From positions 1,054,001-1,118,000 of the forward strand of contig CAJSYZ010000007.1 in assembly GCA_910574455.1 (NCBI GenBank): a DNA stretch of 64,000 bases, in the 5' to 3' direction. Position numbers and translations under genes: made by a program. Shown piece by piece: positions 34,101-45,531 of this stretch (positions within the stretch are counted from its first letter, which is position 1; each line of letters starts with the position of its first letter). The notes beneath the pieces were generated by a model that did no database searches, was not told the DNA's origin, and saw nothing but the letters and a program-made list of their open reading frames with translations. This DNA is from Trichaptum fuscoviolaceum. Taxonomy: Eukaryota; Basidiomycota; Agaricomycetes; Hymenochaetales; Trichaptaceae.

Positions 34101-35553
34101 CGCAGTTGGAAAGTCCGTCACACCATGGCAAACTCCGGACAATAAGCTCATCAGCTCACTGTGGGGGAAAGTGTTTGATTCTGTGGAATTCAGTTACGAA
34201 ACTCAGTTCGCCGATATCTGTTCTCTAGTTGAGTCAATCTAACTTATCTCCAAGTCACCTTTACCAAATTGAGATGCGATCCTTGTATTTCAGGTGGCCC
34301 AGAGATGCTCTGATAGCTGGCGCAAGAAACTTTTTGAGAAAGCTGAGCAATCAGTTGCAAGTTTTATCAGCGGCGAACAATCAAAATCAATGCGAAACGA
34401 AGCAATTGTGAAGACGTTGCAGTCGCTAGTTGACAAGAAGAAAGCCGAACCATTTCTATGGGAAAGCTGGTATAGTATGGAGAGGGTAAGTAAAAGAGTA
34501 TTTATTGTCGCATTTTGTGTCCATGCATTGACCCTAATTGTACAGAAGCAAGGACTGTTCTGCTCTGACCTTGTGGTCTCAGTGTTGTCCGTACACATTG
34601 TCTTGGCCATGGGTCGGCATAAAATACTGGACAGAAACACCATAGGAAAGCCTATCGGTGCCCTCGCCCTTGCGGCAACAGCGGTATCTACTTTTTTCAG
34701 CACTTATATTGTCCTTATTCGCTGATCTTCCCATGGATAGGTCAAGGTTGCCATTGATAAACAGGTGGCTCGGTTGCAAAATATCAAAGAAGAACTTGGC
34801 GGCGCTGAGTGGTATTTCACTAGCGCTCTGTGGCAACCTCATACGGACGACTATGTTAACTTGTTGTCAAATCCCTCTTTCTTCACTGAATCAAACTGGG
34901 AAAAGGTTCGATCCCGCCTCCTAGCTTACGATGCCAGTACAGATATCGATACGAGAAAGAACACCGAACTTGTTGGATCGGGTATCACTGGCAGGGACTT
35001 CTCCTTGTATTTTGACGTTATAGATGCAGATTCGACCTGCGAAAAAGCGTATGACGAAGACGCTGATAATTGGGAAGACGGAACCGACGGAACCGACGAT
35101 AAGGGCGAAGAGCGTGAGGTGGCTGAGTATAGAGGCGAGGTGGAAGGTGATGCAGAGGACGAGCATGCTAATGCTGAGGGTGACGACAACCTGAGTGAGA
35201 GCGGGGACGAGGGAGTTGACAAGATTGAGTGCAAGGGCGATGATGACGGCGAGGGCGATGACGACGGCGAGGGCGATGACGACGGCGAGGGCGATGACGA
35301 CGGCGAGGGCGATGACGACGGCGAGGGCGATGACGACGGCGAGGGCGATGACGACGGCGAGGGCGATGACGACGGCGAGGACGACGGCGAGGGCGACGGC
35401 GATGACGAGGGCGAGGACGACGGCGAGGGCGACGGCGAGGACGAGGGCGAGGGCGAGGGCAAGGACAAGGACAAGGATTTAGGTGGAGATGGTGATCATG
35501 AGGAGGACGACGCTTCAAAATGGGATTCGGCTACGGACTGCGTAGACTTCTAA
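31130..35553 (+). CDS. multi-exon protein of unknown function with acidic C-terminal repeat
   Basis: The first exon (31130 to about 31608) encodes a highly charged Lys/Glu/Arg-rich coiled coil (repeated KEEKEK). A run of short exons follows, separated by introns with clear GTAAG/GTGAG donors (for example after 32157, 32941-32953, 33304 and 33574). The globular part carries FSYETQFADICSLVE, EPFLWESWYSME and IGALALAATAV. From memory such IGALALAATAV-containing proteins are widespread and uncharacterised in Agaricomycetes. The last exon (from about 34741) ends in a long Asp/Glu/Gly tail with eight GDDDGE units and a stop at 35551-35553. Exon limits inside the gene were not all resolved. Its diverged partner at 5153-7654 is dead. 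It is divergent from the transposase, with 280 bp between the starts. Confidence 0.65.
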
Positions 35554-36163
35554 GGGCAAATCAATCACTAGTGAGCCTCTTCTTTTCGTTTCTGTCCGTG
35601 CGCTCAACATTATATTACCATCGACTCGCAGAGCAGTCTTCAATTCTGCATGTTCTTTGGCGTAGCAGTAGAAACAAAGGCACGGCAGCGAAATGTGGCC
35701 TGCCACTGCCCGTCACGGAAGAGGTTCAGGATAATGTCGTGGCGGATCCCATGATAGCGACTGCTATGCTTAGTCTTGCGTAAATGACTGATGTACTTGA
35801 ACGCTGAGGCACTGATAGCTACATAATGTTGTCTTATATATTTCTGATGCAATGAAATACTTGGAACGTTCTTATGCACTTAGACTCTTGAGCACTGCAA
35901 TTTGTCTTACAACACTTGTCTACTGCTGTAATTAAAGGATGATACACTGGAGCACTGGGGTGCAGAATGCCTGAAACACTTAGAGCACTGATTCAGCCAT
36001 CTTTCCTTATTTAAGCCAGCCCGCACTTATTTCAGCCAACTTGTCCTGAATAATGGGAGGACATGCATGAATAAGTAAAGCTTGCCTTATTTAAGACTTC
36101 AGTCTCTCAGGACGTTTAAGTAACACTTAAGTCACTTTCAGCAGAAAGTAGTTTCCCTGATGT
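32862..36163 (+). repeat. segmental duplication, copy B (partner at 5153-8264)
   Basis: Copy B holds most exons of the gene at 31130-35553 plus about 600 bp of 3' flank. It aligns with copy A throughout, except for the expanded acidic repeat, small indels and a 37-bp inverted segment (35639-35675 against 7743-7779). The left limit is set only by where copy A is cut by the gypsy LTR, so the original duplication may have been longer. Confidence 0.92.
35229..35480. repeat. 18-bp coding minisatellite (GDDDGE) and degenerate continuation
   Basis: The unit GGCGATGACGACGGCGAG recurs about eight times with little variation. It then breaks down into shorter GGCGAG/GACGGC words. It encodes the repeated acidic hexapeptide GDDDGE in the plus-strand gene. 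Copy A has only a short GGGCGA hexamer array in the same place. Confidence 0.92.
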
Positions 36164-37151
36164 GAACGTAAACGCGCGTCTTCAGCATCGCCCTCAATTT
36201 TATTGTGCAGTAGCCCCGGAAGCCCCGCATCTCCCCTTATTGCATAGGATCATCGTAGTGCGATACTTTAGAATTAATGACGCAGCTATGGTTGGTTAGA
36301 ATATGGTAAATAGCGAATCAACTTGTTCATGAACGACTTCCGACGTCTCTGCCTTGACCGAGCAATCCCTTGAGTGACTACCTGAAGGAGTTCATGAAAG
36401 TACAAGTACTATTTGGTGGGGCGTTTCTTCGGATGTGCTTAAGACGGAGTTGTAGGAGGGTTAACAAGTTAGTACAAAGTTGGTTTGGTACTCGGCCGAG
36501 GCCGTCGATGACACAAGCTTGAAATCAGACTTGTCTCATCACTGGCACTTCAACTTGAAGTTGGAAGGACCATCACATCGCGACAAAATCCTGCATATTT
36601 ACTCGAGTCACTCGCCTACATATCTCTTACATTATTACGGCTCGCAAGATCAAATGTCTCGAATGATTGCAGTCACTTACGACCGTAATCACGATACGGG
36701 GCGAATGCAGTTGGGTCAACACTGAAAAGCGATTTCAACTTGTTTGACTTGTAGCTAGTCTTCAAGCTAACAACTCATCGATCCCAGTCACTCGGCCTTC
36801 GGTCACCGTACACGATACCGTGGTAGACAAAGTACGCGAACCGGGAAATGTGTAGGTGATTCAAGTGTTCTCGGAGCTTTTACTTGATGGTACATTATTG
36901 CTATACAGTTTTGCTGCAGCGTTTTGATTTCCAATTTGCTACATAGTGGCAGACCACCGGCAACGCGTAAATCGAGTCTCGTTTCGGTTCAACATCAACC
37001 CGAGAGAATACGCAGCCGCTCGACGCGTCAGTCTCCGCCTCCGAGTTCACGACACGATTATAAATTGCTCCAGAACGTTCAATGTATAGCAACAGTCTTC
37101 TCCCCAAACGCTCATTACATACCAACTACCGCAAATCGTCTCTCGGACGCC
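36164..37151. other. intergenic space left of the dehydrogenase pair
   Basis: No gene was supported. One copy of the palindromic word CAACTTGAAGTTG lies at about 36551. The right end is the promoter region of the first dehydrogenase. Confidence 0.5.
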
Positions 37152-38478
37152 ATGGGCCAGACGTTTAGTAGCGGGTTGAAACAGGCTATCTTCCTACCCA
37201 AGCCACTCTTCACGGTCGACGATATCCCAGATCTATCAGGAAAAGTTATCATTGATTCATAGTAACGGGCGGGAATGCCGGCATTGGGAAGGAGACAATT
37301 AAGGTGCGTATGGCTTCTTGTTTGCCATACATCATCCAAGTGCTTACCTCAATCCATCAGGCGCTACTGGCTAAGAATGCGAAGGTTTATTTAGCTGCTC
37401 GGAACAAATCAAAGGCCGACAAGGCTATCTCGGAGCTGAAGCAAAGTACTGGGAAAGAAGCTATCTTCCTTGAATTGGACTTGGCGAATTTAAAGTCTAT
37501 AAAGAAGTCTGCTGAGACGTTCTTAAGGTAAGTGCTATTTTGTGTGGGTCGCAAAGTGCTCATTGTCACTTCCAGCCTGGAGACCCGTTTGGATGTGCTC
37601 TTCAATAATGGGTAGGTTGTTTGTGCTATTTACCACCTTTTGCTATCAGTGTACCATCTGACTCACCATTTACAGGGGTGTGATGAGTGCACCTGTAGAA
37701 ATGCTGACTGCCGACGGATACGACCTTCAATTCGGGACGAATGCCCTTGGCCATTTCTACTTCACAAAGCTTCTCCTTCCAACGCTCATCGAGTCAGCGA
37801 AAACGTCGCCGGACGGAAAAGCTCGCGTGATTAATACATCTTCGTTTGGGCATGAATTAGCGAAAGGTCTGGACTTCGATACGTTCAGAAATGAAGGACC
37901 TGGCGAGAAGAAGAGGAATAAGGTGGGCACTACAGAACTTTACAACCAAAGTAAATTTGTGAGTTACGTCATTACTGCAGGCTGCTTTACACGTTCTGAA
38001 TGCGGCCAACAATTTAGGCCAACGTAGTATTTGCTAATGAAGTAGCTCGGCGGTATGGTGACCAAGGCATCGTATCTGTGTCATTGAACCCGGGTATGTA
38101 TTTTTGATTTTATATAGAACATATTACTTACCTGTGTCGTTGGTTGGTTCGGCAGGCAATATCGTGAGCGAGCTTCAACGATACTGGCCTAAAGCTGTCG
38201 TGAAAGTTATGGTCAGTTGCCTCATTTTACAATAATTACGCTATCTGATTTGATTTATTATTCTATCTTCGTATGTACAGCAAGCTACTATCTTACATCC
38301 CGCGCCATTGGGAGCAATCACGCAGCTTTATGCTGGAACCTCGCCGGAGACCTTGAACATGAATGGAAAGTACTTCATGCCATGGGCACGTGAGGGAGTC
38401 ATGCGGCCAGAAACCCGAGACGTTGCACTAGGCGATAGGCTTTGGAATTGGTTCGAAGATCAAGTGAAGGATGTGTGA
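37152..38478 (+). pseudogene. short-chain dehydrogenase, paralogue 1, broken in the cofactor motif
   Basis: The exon pattern is the same as in the gene at 39068, starting MGQTFSSGLKQAIFLPKP. Just after GKVII an extra 8 nt (ATTCATAG, about 37254-37261) introduces a stop. It also breaks the TGGNAGIG nucleotide-binding loop, which otherwise follows intact in another frame. Downstream exons still encode NG-G and the catalytic YNQSK (Tyr-x3-Lys), and run to a stop at 38476-38478. The rest of the gene shows no other obvious lesion, so the damage looks recent. A sequencing error is an alternative. Confidence 0.75.
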
Positions 38479-39067
38479 TAAGTAAATCCCACTTTTTTCA
38501 TTGAAATGTTATACCATCCCTTCCACATCTATCGCGTTTTCGCTCCCTTCGCTCTGAACCCACCTTCGTTGTCTATAATCTTGTCTTCCTCTTTCCTCGT
38601 CATGAACATTCGTAGATTCCCTTCAGCCCTTTGACTATCATTCCAATCGCTAACATACACAAACTTCTACTCATTCGGAACTGAGTCTATTTTTAGCTGT
38701 GATACGGCCTGAGGTCTTAAACATTTACTATGTAGTATATGACCACGAAAGAAACATTGCCGTGCTATCACCTATTGACTACAGCAGAATACTTCTAACG
38801 TTTGAGCTGGTTATGGTATCATCTATCGAGGCTCATACAAAACCAGACCTGGGTTTCACACGTTCACAGACTGCCGCACGAACGCGTCCCCCATCCGAGC
38901 CGCTTTCAGCCCGAATGTAGCATCGGCACTTATGACGCGTCGACTGCATGTGAATCTGTCCTCAAGAACCTACATATAAATACCTATGCTTGCCCACATC
39001 TGCACCCACTTTCAACCAATAGCTCCAATATAGCTCACTTCCTTCGGGTCAATCATCTTCGTACACT

Positions 39068-40401
39068 ATGGGTCAGTCGATCAGTGATCTCTTCAAGCAG
39101 AGCTATTTCATCCCCAAGCCGCATTTTACTGTGAACGATATCCCGGACCAATCGGGAAAGGTTATTATTGTAACCGGTGGTAACGCTGGAATCGGCAAAG
39201 AGACTGTGAAGGTGCGTACTTCCATACAACCCCACGTCGTCTGTGATCAGCGGTGTCAAGTCAAGGAATAATGATTAAATGCTCACTCCTATCAGGCACT
39301 ATTAGCAAAGAATGCGAAGGTCTATCTAGCCGCTCGGAATAAAGCAAAGGTCGACAAGGCGATCGCGGAACTGAAGCAGGACACAGGAAAGGAACCTATC
39401 TTCCTTGAACTGGACCTAGCAAACCTAAAGTCCATCAAGAAGTCGGTCGAGACGTTTAAAAGGTAAGTAACAACGCAGAATTATCCTTCTATCGTCAATC
39501 GCTCACGTTATACTTCCAGTCAGGAGAGTCGATTGGACGTACTGTTCAATAATGGGTGCGTTCCAGTATCCCTGAATTTCCCGTTGTGTTTTACTAACCA
39601 TTATCTCTTAGAGGCGTGATGGTTCCACCCATTGATCAGTTGACCGCCGATGGATATGACCTCCAATTCGGAACAAATGTCCTTGGCCATTATTATTTCA
39701 CCAAGCTACTCCTTCCGACGCTCATTGAGTCGGCGAAAACATCACCAGATGGCAAGGCTCGCGTGATTAACACTTCTTCGTCAGGACATATGTTTGTGAA
39801 AGGTCTGGACTTCGACACGTTCAGAAATGATGGGACCGGCGAGAAGAAGAGGAAGAGCATGGGCACCCAAACTCTTTATGCTCAGAGTAAATTCGTAAGT
39901 GTCCCTGTCCTGCAGTGATCTTTTGAGTGTACGTTTCTAACTCGGAGCGGTACTCAGGGGAACGTAGTCTTCGCAAATGAACTGGCTCGACGATATGGAG
40001 ACCAGGGCATTTTATCTGTCTCATTGAATCCAGGTATGCATTTTCATGTAGCGGAAACCGGCATTTACTGACTGGTTTGAAAGGCAATATCAGGACAGAG
40101 CTACAGCGGAACTTACCTTCTCTTGCCACAAAAATCATGGTACGTCCTGCCATACCTGCTAAGATGGTGATATCTTACTTACATTTTGTTCTCGACGCTG
40201 CAGAATGCAGTTATGTTATATCCAACGCCGATGGGTGCAATCACCCAGCTTTGGGCCGGGACATCACCAGAGGCGGTAAATCTCAACGGTAAATACCTCG
40301 TTCCCTGGGCGCGTGAAGGTCCGGTGCGTCCAGAAACTCGGGATGTCGCACTCGGCGAGAAGCTGTGGACCTGGCTCGAGGAGCAAGTAAAAGATCTGTG
40401 A
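39068..40401 (+). CDS. short-chain dehydrogenase/reductase, paralogue 2, intact
   Basis: Seven exons (39068-39211, 39296-39462, 39520-39555, 39612-39894, 39958-40033, 40084-40139, 40204-40401) sum to 960 nt in phase, or 319 residues. The Rossmann loop TGGNAGIG is near residue 40, the structural motif is LFNNGG, and the active-site Tyr-x3-Lys is YAQSK. Length and motifs fit classical NAD(P)-dependent SDRs of the retinol-dehydrogenase-like/WWOX-like group. No signal peptide or membrane anchor is evident. The substrate cannot be deduced. It is a tandem paralogue of the broken gene 600 bp upstream. Confidence 0.88.
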
Positions 40402-41044
40402 TACTTCTTCATTGGACTTGACGGGCACTCTTCTCTGGTATTTTTGTCGTTTAAACCACTTATCTTGATTATCAGCTATCACAGGATTCTCCTTCTTTTA
40501 TGGTACAATAGGTAATGAATTTTGTAATCCTTGGGAGGTCATCTGCTATGCTCTTTAGTTTTCCGTCTTGTGACAGTCATACAATAGCAACTCGTATCTT
40601 TCAGAAGCTCTAGATTACCCAGGTTTGACTGGCTTCTCTCTATAACATAACGTTGACTGCCTCAACACTTTCAAAGGGCTTAGGAGAGGTATATATATAG
40701 CATGCGCGGCAGGGAAGGACAGATCTATAAATTGAGAGTATTGCGAACAGACATCGCATTAACATTGCAAATATATGTAATTTGCATCTACTTCACAGTC
40801 AAGAACAGCCTCCAAGTAAAGCATAGTCATATTCAGTGCTATGTGTATATGGATTCCGAGTCAACCTCCAAGTCTAGTTTGTTCAGGGCAGGCTGCTAAT
40901 GCTGTTTACGCCGCCTGCAGGAAATCCGATCCTCACTTTCATTCAACACGTTCGACGCTCATCCCCCTCAACCCTCGTTAAACATCCTCCCACTTCTATA
41001 CCCGACATTGTACCTTTTCATATACCACACTTCTTGTTTCAAGG
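40402..41044. other. intergenic space
   Basis: It contains the 3' flank of the dehydrogenase, a TATATATATA run near 40690 and pyrimidine-rich sequence just before the next start codon, as is common in fungal promoters. No gene was supported. Confidence 0.4.
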
Positions 41045-44000
41045 ATGTCTATAATGCAGACGATGACTCAAGCCCATCCCACTCAAATTTCGTCCCTGCA
41101 ACCGAGCGCAGGCCCAAGCTACAACTCGTCACCATCACCTAACGATGAAGGTCGTACGAGCGCAGATCCTTCATCTTCAATAAATCCAGATGCTTCGTCC
41201 GCAGCTGGAGGTATTGATATGACCTCTTTACGTGCTAGGGCGCTGCTAAGTATGAAATCGAAGCGAAGGAAGGCAGCAGATGGGACCCAGCCTTCCGCGC
41301 ACAAGTCACTAGTCTCCCTTGCATTGGCCAGGCCTGTCGAAGATACTGTCATGTTGGATTACGGTAGCGAGGAGCAGAGTACGATTATCGCCAATGGGAC
41401 GATCAACCCCGATAAAGATTCAGAAAAGTCTCGCTCAATGGAAGTCCAGCGTGAAGGACTGGGTAGAGAAGATGGCGAGGTCAGTGACGAAGACACCAGA
41501 AAGGTGGCACTAGAGAAGGATGATGTCGTCGTAGACATGGAGGTGGAGGATGACCATGAAGAGTTGCACGCCGCAGACGGAGTGGCTTCCAGCTCTTTAC
41601 CTCTCACTGCTGCCTCGAAAACGCAAGTGTCTGCACAGCAGATTGTGTCCAAGGCACTCGAGCCATTGGCGAGAAAAGAATCCGTACCTCCCCAAGTTCC
41701 TACTTGGGTGCCTGATCATGATCATGTTCGGCCGGGTCTGACTAGTAAGCACCATGAGCCTTTTAGTGTCGACCCTAGCTCACCTTGTACTTTTAGTGAC
41801 AATTGACCAGCTTAACACTGCTAAGGAGATTGTACTCGACTTACTGGGATGGGGTGTTGCACCCGAAGTTCTGGTAGACTGTGGTGTATCACGCGAAGCA
41901 GTCTTCTATACGTTCACCGAGTTAAACTTACGATTACCTGCGAACTTGAACACTAGTGGTTTGGTACCCTTCCCTCCTCCTCCTCCTCCTTCGTCCACCA
42001 CTGTGACAACAACACCAGCTGCGCCGACCAAACCACTGCCTGCGAAGCCGAGCACCTCGGACGTGCTAGAGTCTGCGGACAAGAAACCCGCAACTACGTC
42101 TTTACCATCCGACTCCCATAATCCTACTTCCCCGTCCACATTAGTACGGGATGTACCATCCCCTTCTATGCATTCAACAACTTCACCTTCTCCGACCGAT
42201 GCTGGTCAGTCACAGTCCTTGGCCGACATGGAAGCTCAAAAGAGGCAGCAGTTAATTGCACGGAAAACTGCTCTTGCCTCGAGGAAGAAAAAAGCTGCTC
42301 AAGATATTTCCTCAATTCCAACATCAGCTCCTTCAATCACTACTGCTTCAGCATCTGTTTTAACGGACATTGCCGACGATAAAACTGTGCACAACGAAGC
42401 TGCGGAGAATTTCTTGCAGAGCGTGCTAGGTGCTACGTCAGTCCTTCCTCCTGAAACGTCTTCTCTCCCTTCTGCCCCAAGCGGAACCCCTGCTACGTCT
42501 ACGGATAAGCCAGTATCCTCGTCATCCACATCCCCGACTTTGCCAACGTTCACACCAGGACATGCCAAACGTAAGTCTTCCGGGGGAGTTGTCAGCGGAG
42601 GTGTGCCGCTTGGTGTTCCGCATCAACGGTCCCCAACGATAGCAAAGACTGCTCCACGACCGCCAAGTATATCTCTGGAAAACATACCTCCAGCATCCCA
42701 AAATATCAAGGATGTGACAACCGAGCGAGAACTTCCGCCTTCAACATCTACTCCCATGTCTGCGACATCGGCAAAATCGGCATCGAGTCAGATGAGTGTT
42801 TCCCCGGTAGTGCCAAAGGTTGTCAATTTCACCTCTAAACAATCAATTGCTGCAACGGAGGTCGGCATTCCTCTAGCTGCAGAAGGACCAAAAGTAGCAG
42901 AAAGTCCGGCTGAGTCGAGCACCGCAGCGAAGGAAGATAAACGGGATACTATGGATATTGATATCGAAGCGGATGGCATTCCTGGGTTTGGAAACTATAA
43001 TCGAATTCCACCGACGATACCAGCAGCACCAATTCCCAAGACTGGGCTGGAAAACATAACTTTGGGTGCAACTACGAAATCTAGTACTCTGGACCCTTCA
43101 GCAGCTCCTTTTGAACCGGCTTCTATATCGATCACGTCCCAAACCCCATCCTTATCTCTTAGTTCTTCTGAGCAATCCCAGGGATCCACGAGAACACCGA
43201 CTCCCAACAACATCAAAGCAGCCAGTGATAAGCCTGATTCAGCTGTTACTCCGGTTTCGGCTACTTTCCCTACAACAACCGCATTGCCAATATCTGCTTC
43301 GAAATCTGCGCTTGCAGCCTCAAATGAAAGCCATGTCTTGCCGCCAAAACTGCAGGCGAGCGGAAGGCGCGGACTCAAGCGCCCTGTTGCAATGGATTTC
43401 GTCGACATGGACTCCCCGACCGAGTCAGAGTCATTCAACCTGCAACGAACGACATCTCAGCATTCTGGGAACACCGGCGGGTCGAACCCGGCGCCTCCAC
43501 CACATGTCAGGAGGAAGATTCATGGCGGACCTGGTCAATATGGTAGTTTCGGGCATGCGTCATCCAGTGGGAGCTTTGCTGGCTTGGGGATTCATCATCA
43601 TAGGCGATGTGTGATTGAAGTCAGTGATAGCGAAGACGAGCCGGAAGAGCCTGGCGGAGACAAAGGAGGAGGGGTGATTGGTGGTGGGGGCAGAGCCGGA
43701 GACCGTGCGGGGTCGATACCACGTCGGCCAGCCAGTACAGTCCCTTCAAGATCAGATGCCATGACACCTGCAAGTCTAGCGGAGAAAGAGGCGCAGATTA
43801 AGGCTATGAAAGAACTAATTGCGAAGCGAGAAAGAGAACGACTGCAGAAATTGGAGGTGAGTCGCTCTTCGCTCTTTATTTTGATTGGTCAGCCAGCGAC
43901 CTGCGACGCTGGCAAAGGCAATGGTGTCTCTTTACGTGTGTTCTCTATGATCCTGAGGCTTTGTTCGTTGAAGAATGGTCTTCTCGACACACTTTTACTC

Positions 44001-45531
44001 TTCTGCTGATTCATTCCGCCGGTACTTCCTTTACCTGTTCCTGTTTCTCTTCGTATTCCAGTCGCCCTTAGAATACGAGGGCTTTTTATTGACGAAAGGA
44101 TCGGACCTGGCGCAGAATCAACGCACGCCAGCTATGACTCCTCCGCCCAACGACCCTGCAATGCAACCGTCGATGTTGGATCCGTCTCCTAAGAAGGGAG
44201 AAGCTGAAGAGCCACACGCGTCTCCTTCACTTCCTATCCATGACGTCGCGGAAGGTAGAACAACGCCGGCTTCGGCTTCAACTCGATCGCAATCCCAGTC
44301 TTCTAGCGATAGCCAGGCCGACGAGGACGTTGTTATGCAAAATCTTACTGGTACGAGACATGCTTTCTACTACGGTATATGACTGCTTTACCAGTTTTAT
44401 AGACGACACCTCCTTAAACTCAGCATTGCCGACATCCATTGGTTCTATAGTTGACACCTTCTTTCCTTGATCGATTTCTGACTGATTGTCTTAGACGCCG
44501 CTGAAAACATTTCCCGTCAAAGTGGCACAGAAGTACCAGGCAAGTTCGAACGTTGTTCACACTCGGCATGCTCTGATGTCTGCTCCTTCCTTTGTTCCTC
44601 CTCGCATAGTATTGGCGATAGGGAAAGAGAAAGAACAAGTGGCAAGATTATCGTTCCATTCTCCTGTTGGGGTTTTGTAAAGGACTTATCCTGACTAAGC
44701 CTCTGTTTCTTTTTTCTCTTTCCTCTCCTTCCCCTTCGTGTGCCGCGTCTTGGGTGTTGTTTTGTCTTTGTTTGTTTCACAGGTGTTACAAAACGGCGCG
44801 GTGGCCGCAGAAGCTGACGAAGAGCCGATAGACGTCGTCAAGAATGCGTCATCGGCCGAGGTACGTGGTCAAACATGCACACTCACCGTCTCCTTTTTTG
44901 CTCACCTTACGGATGCAATCCTTTTCCCCGACATCTCAGATGAACGTTTCCGAAGAACAGCAGAAAACGTTGTTTCACTCCTACGATTCTCCCTTCCGTT
45001 CATATCCTCTTCTCCGTTCACGCTCACGGGTAGTATCAGATTTAGAGACGGTCACTTACTTAACCTCTAGCAGACCATCTACAGAAGATCTCAAAATGCA
45101 CGTGCCAGATCTCAGGCCGCTTCGTGTCGCTGTACTGTTACGCGAAGTAGGAGGTGATCCAGATAAACGACTCTGTCAATATGAGATACCTGGTGGCGGC
45201 ATTTGTCGAGATAAGACTTGTAGCGATCTTCACATTGGCGACCTCCAGCCCGATGGTGAGTAATTAAATCAATGTGGCATTTGCTTGCTCATCGTCATTC
45301 CTTCGATTACTTGTTTTCTCTGCTCTTGTTACAGACCTCGAGACAGCTCGGTACTTACTGGAGACTATGCCCGATGCCTTGAAGGCCTTCGACGAGTCCG
45401 AGGTTGCAGATCAGCTACTGCATGTCCGCCAAAAGAAAAACAAAGAACCAGGGACATCACCAACAGGCATACCGACCTCCTTGGAGGAGCTGGTGACTGA
45501 GGCAGTGGTGGCCCTGTTAGGAACGTCATGA
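41045..45531 (+). CDS. Red1/ZFC3H1-like zinc-finger protein (nuclear RNA surveillance)
   Basis: Seven exons (41045-41744, 41797-43856, 44062-44350, 44495-44532, 44783-44860, 44940-45255, 45335-45531) total 3678 nt in phase, about 1225 residues. Most of the protein is disordered and Ser/Thr/Pro-rich, with an acidic N-terminal region. A short coiled coil (EKEAQIKAMKELIAKRERER) lies near residue 910. The C-terminal SYDSPFRSYPLLRS motif and the C-x9-C-x4-C-x3-H finger (CQYEIPGGGICRDKTCSDLH) match the putative zinc-finger domain of Red1/ZFC3H1. In other fungi these proteins connect the Mtr4-like helicase to exosome decay of nuclear transcripts. The role here is inferred from the domain. Confidence 0.82.

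Noticed and set aside
35168..35518. Arg/Pro- and Ser/Pro-rich frames across the acidic repeat, on the minus strand
   Set aside because: They are antisense readings of the 18-bp minisatellite. The acidic plus-strand frame continues the upstream exon.
35554..35783. Extra 3' exon after the acidic protein, ending LPVTEEVQDNVV...
   Set aside because: It lies behind the in-frame stop at 35551-35553, and no good donor joins it to the acidic frame. It remains open in both copies, so it may deserve a transcript check.
45030..45070. Possible 41-nt intron in the Red1/ZFC3H1-like gene
   Set aside because: Removing 41 nt breaks the frame, whereas reading through keeps it open into the zinc finger.
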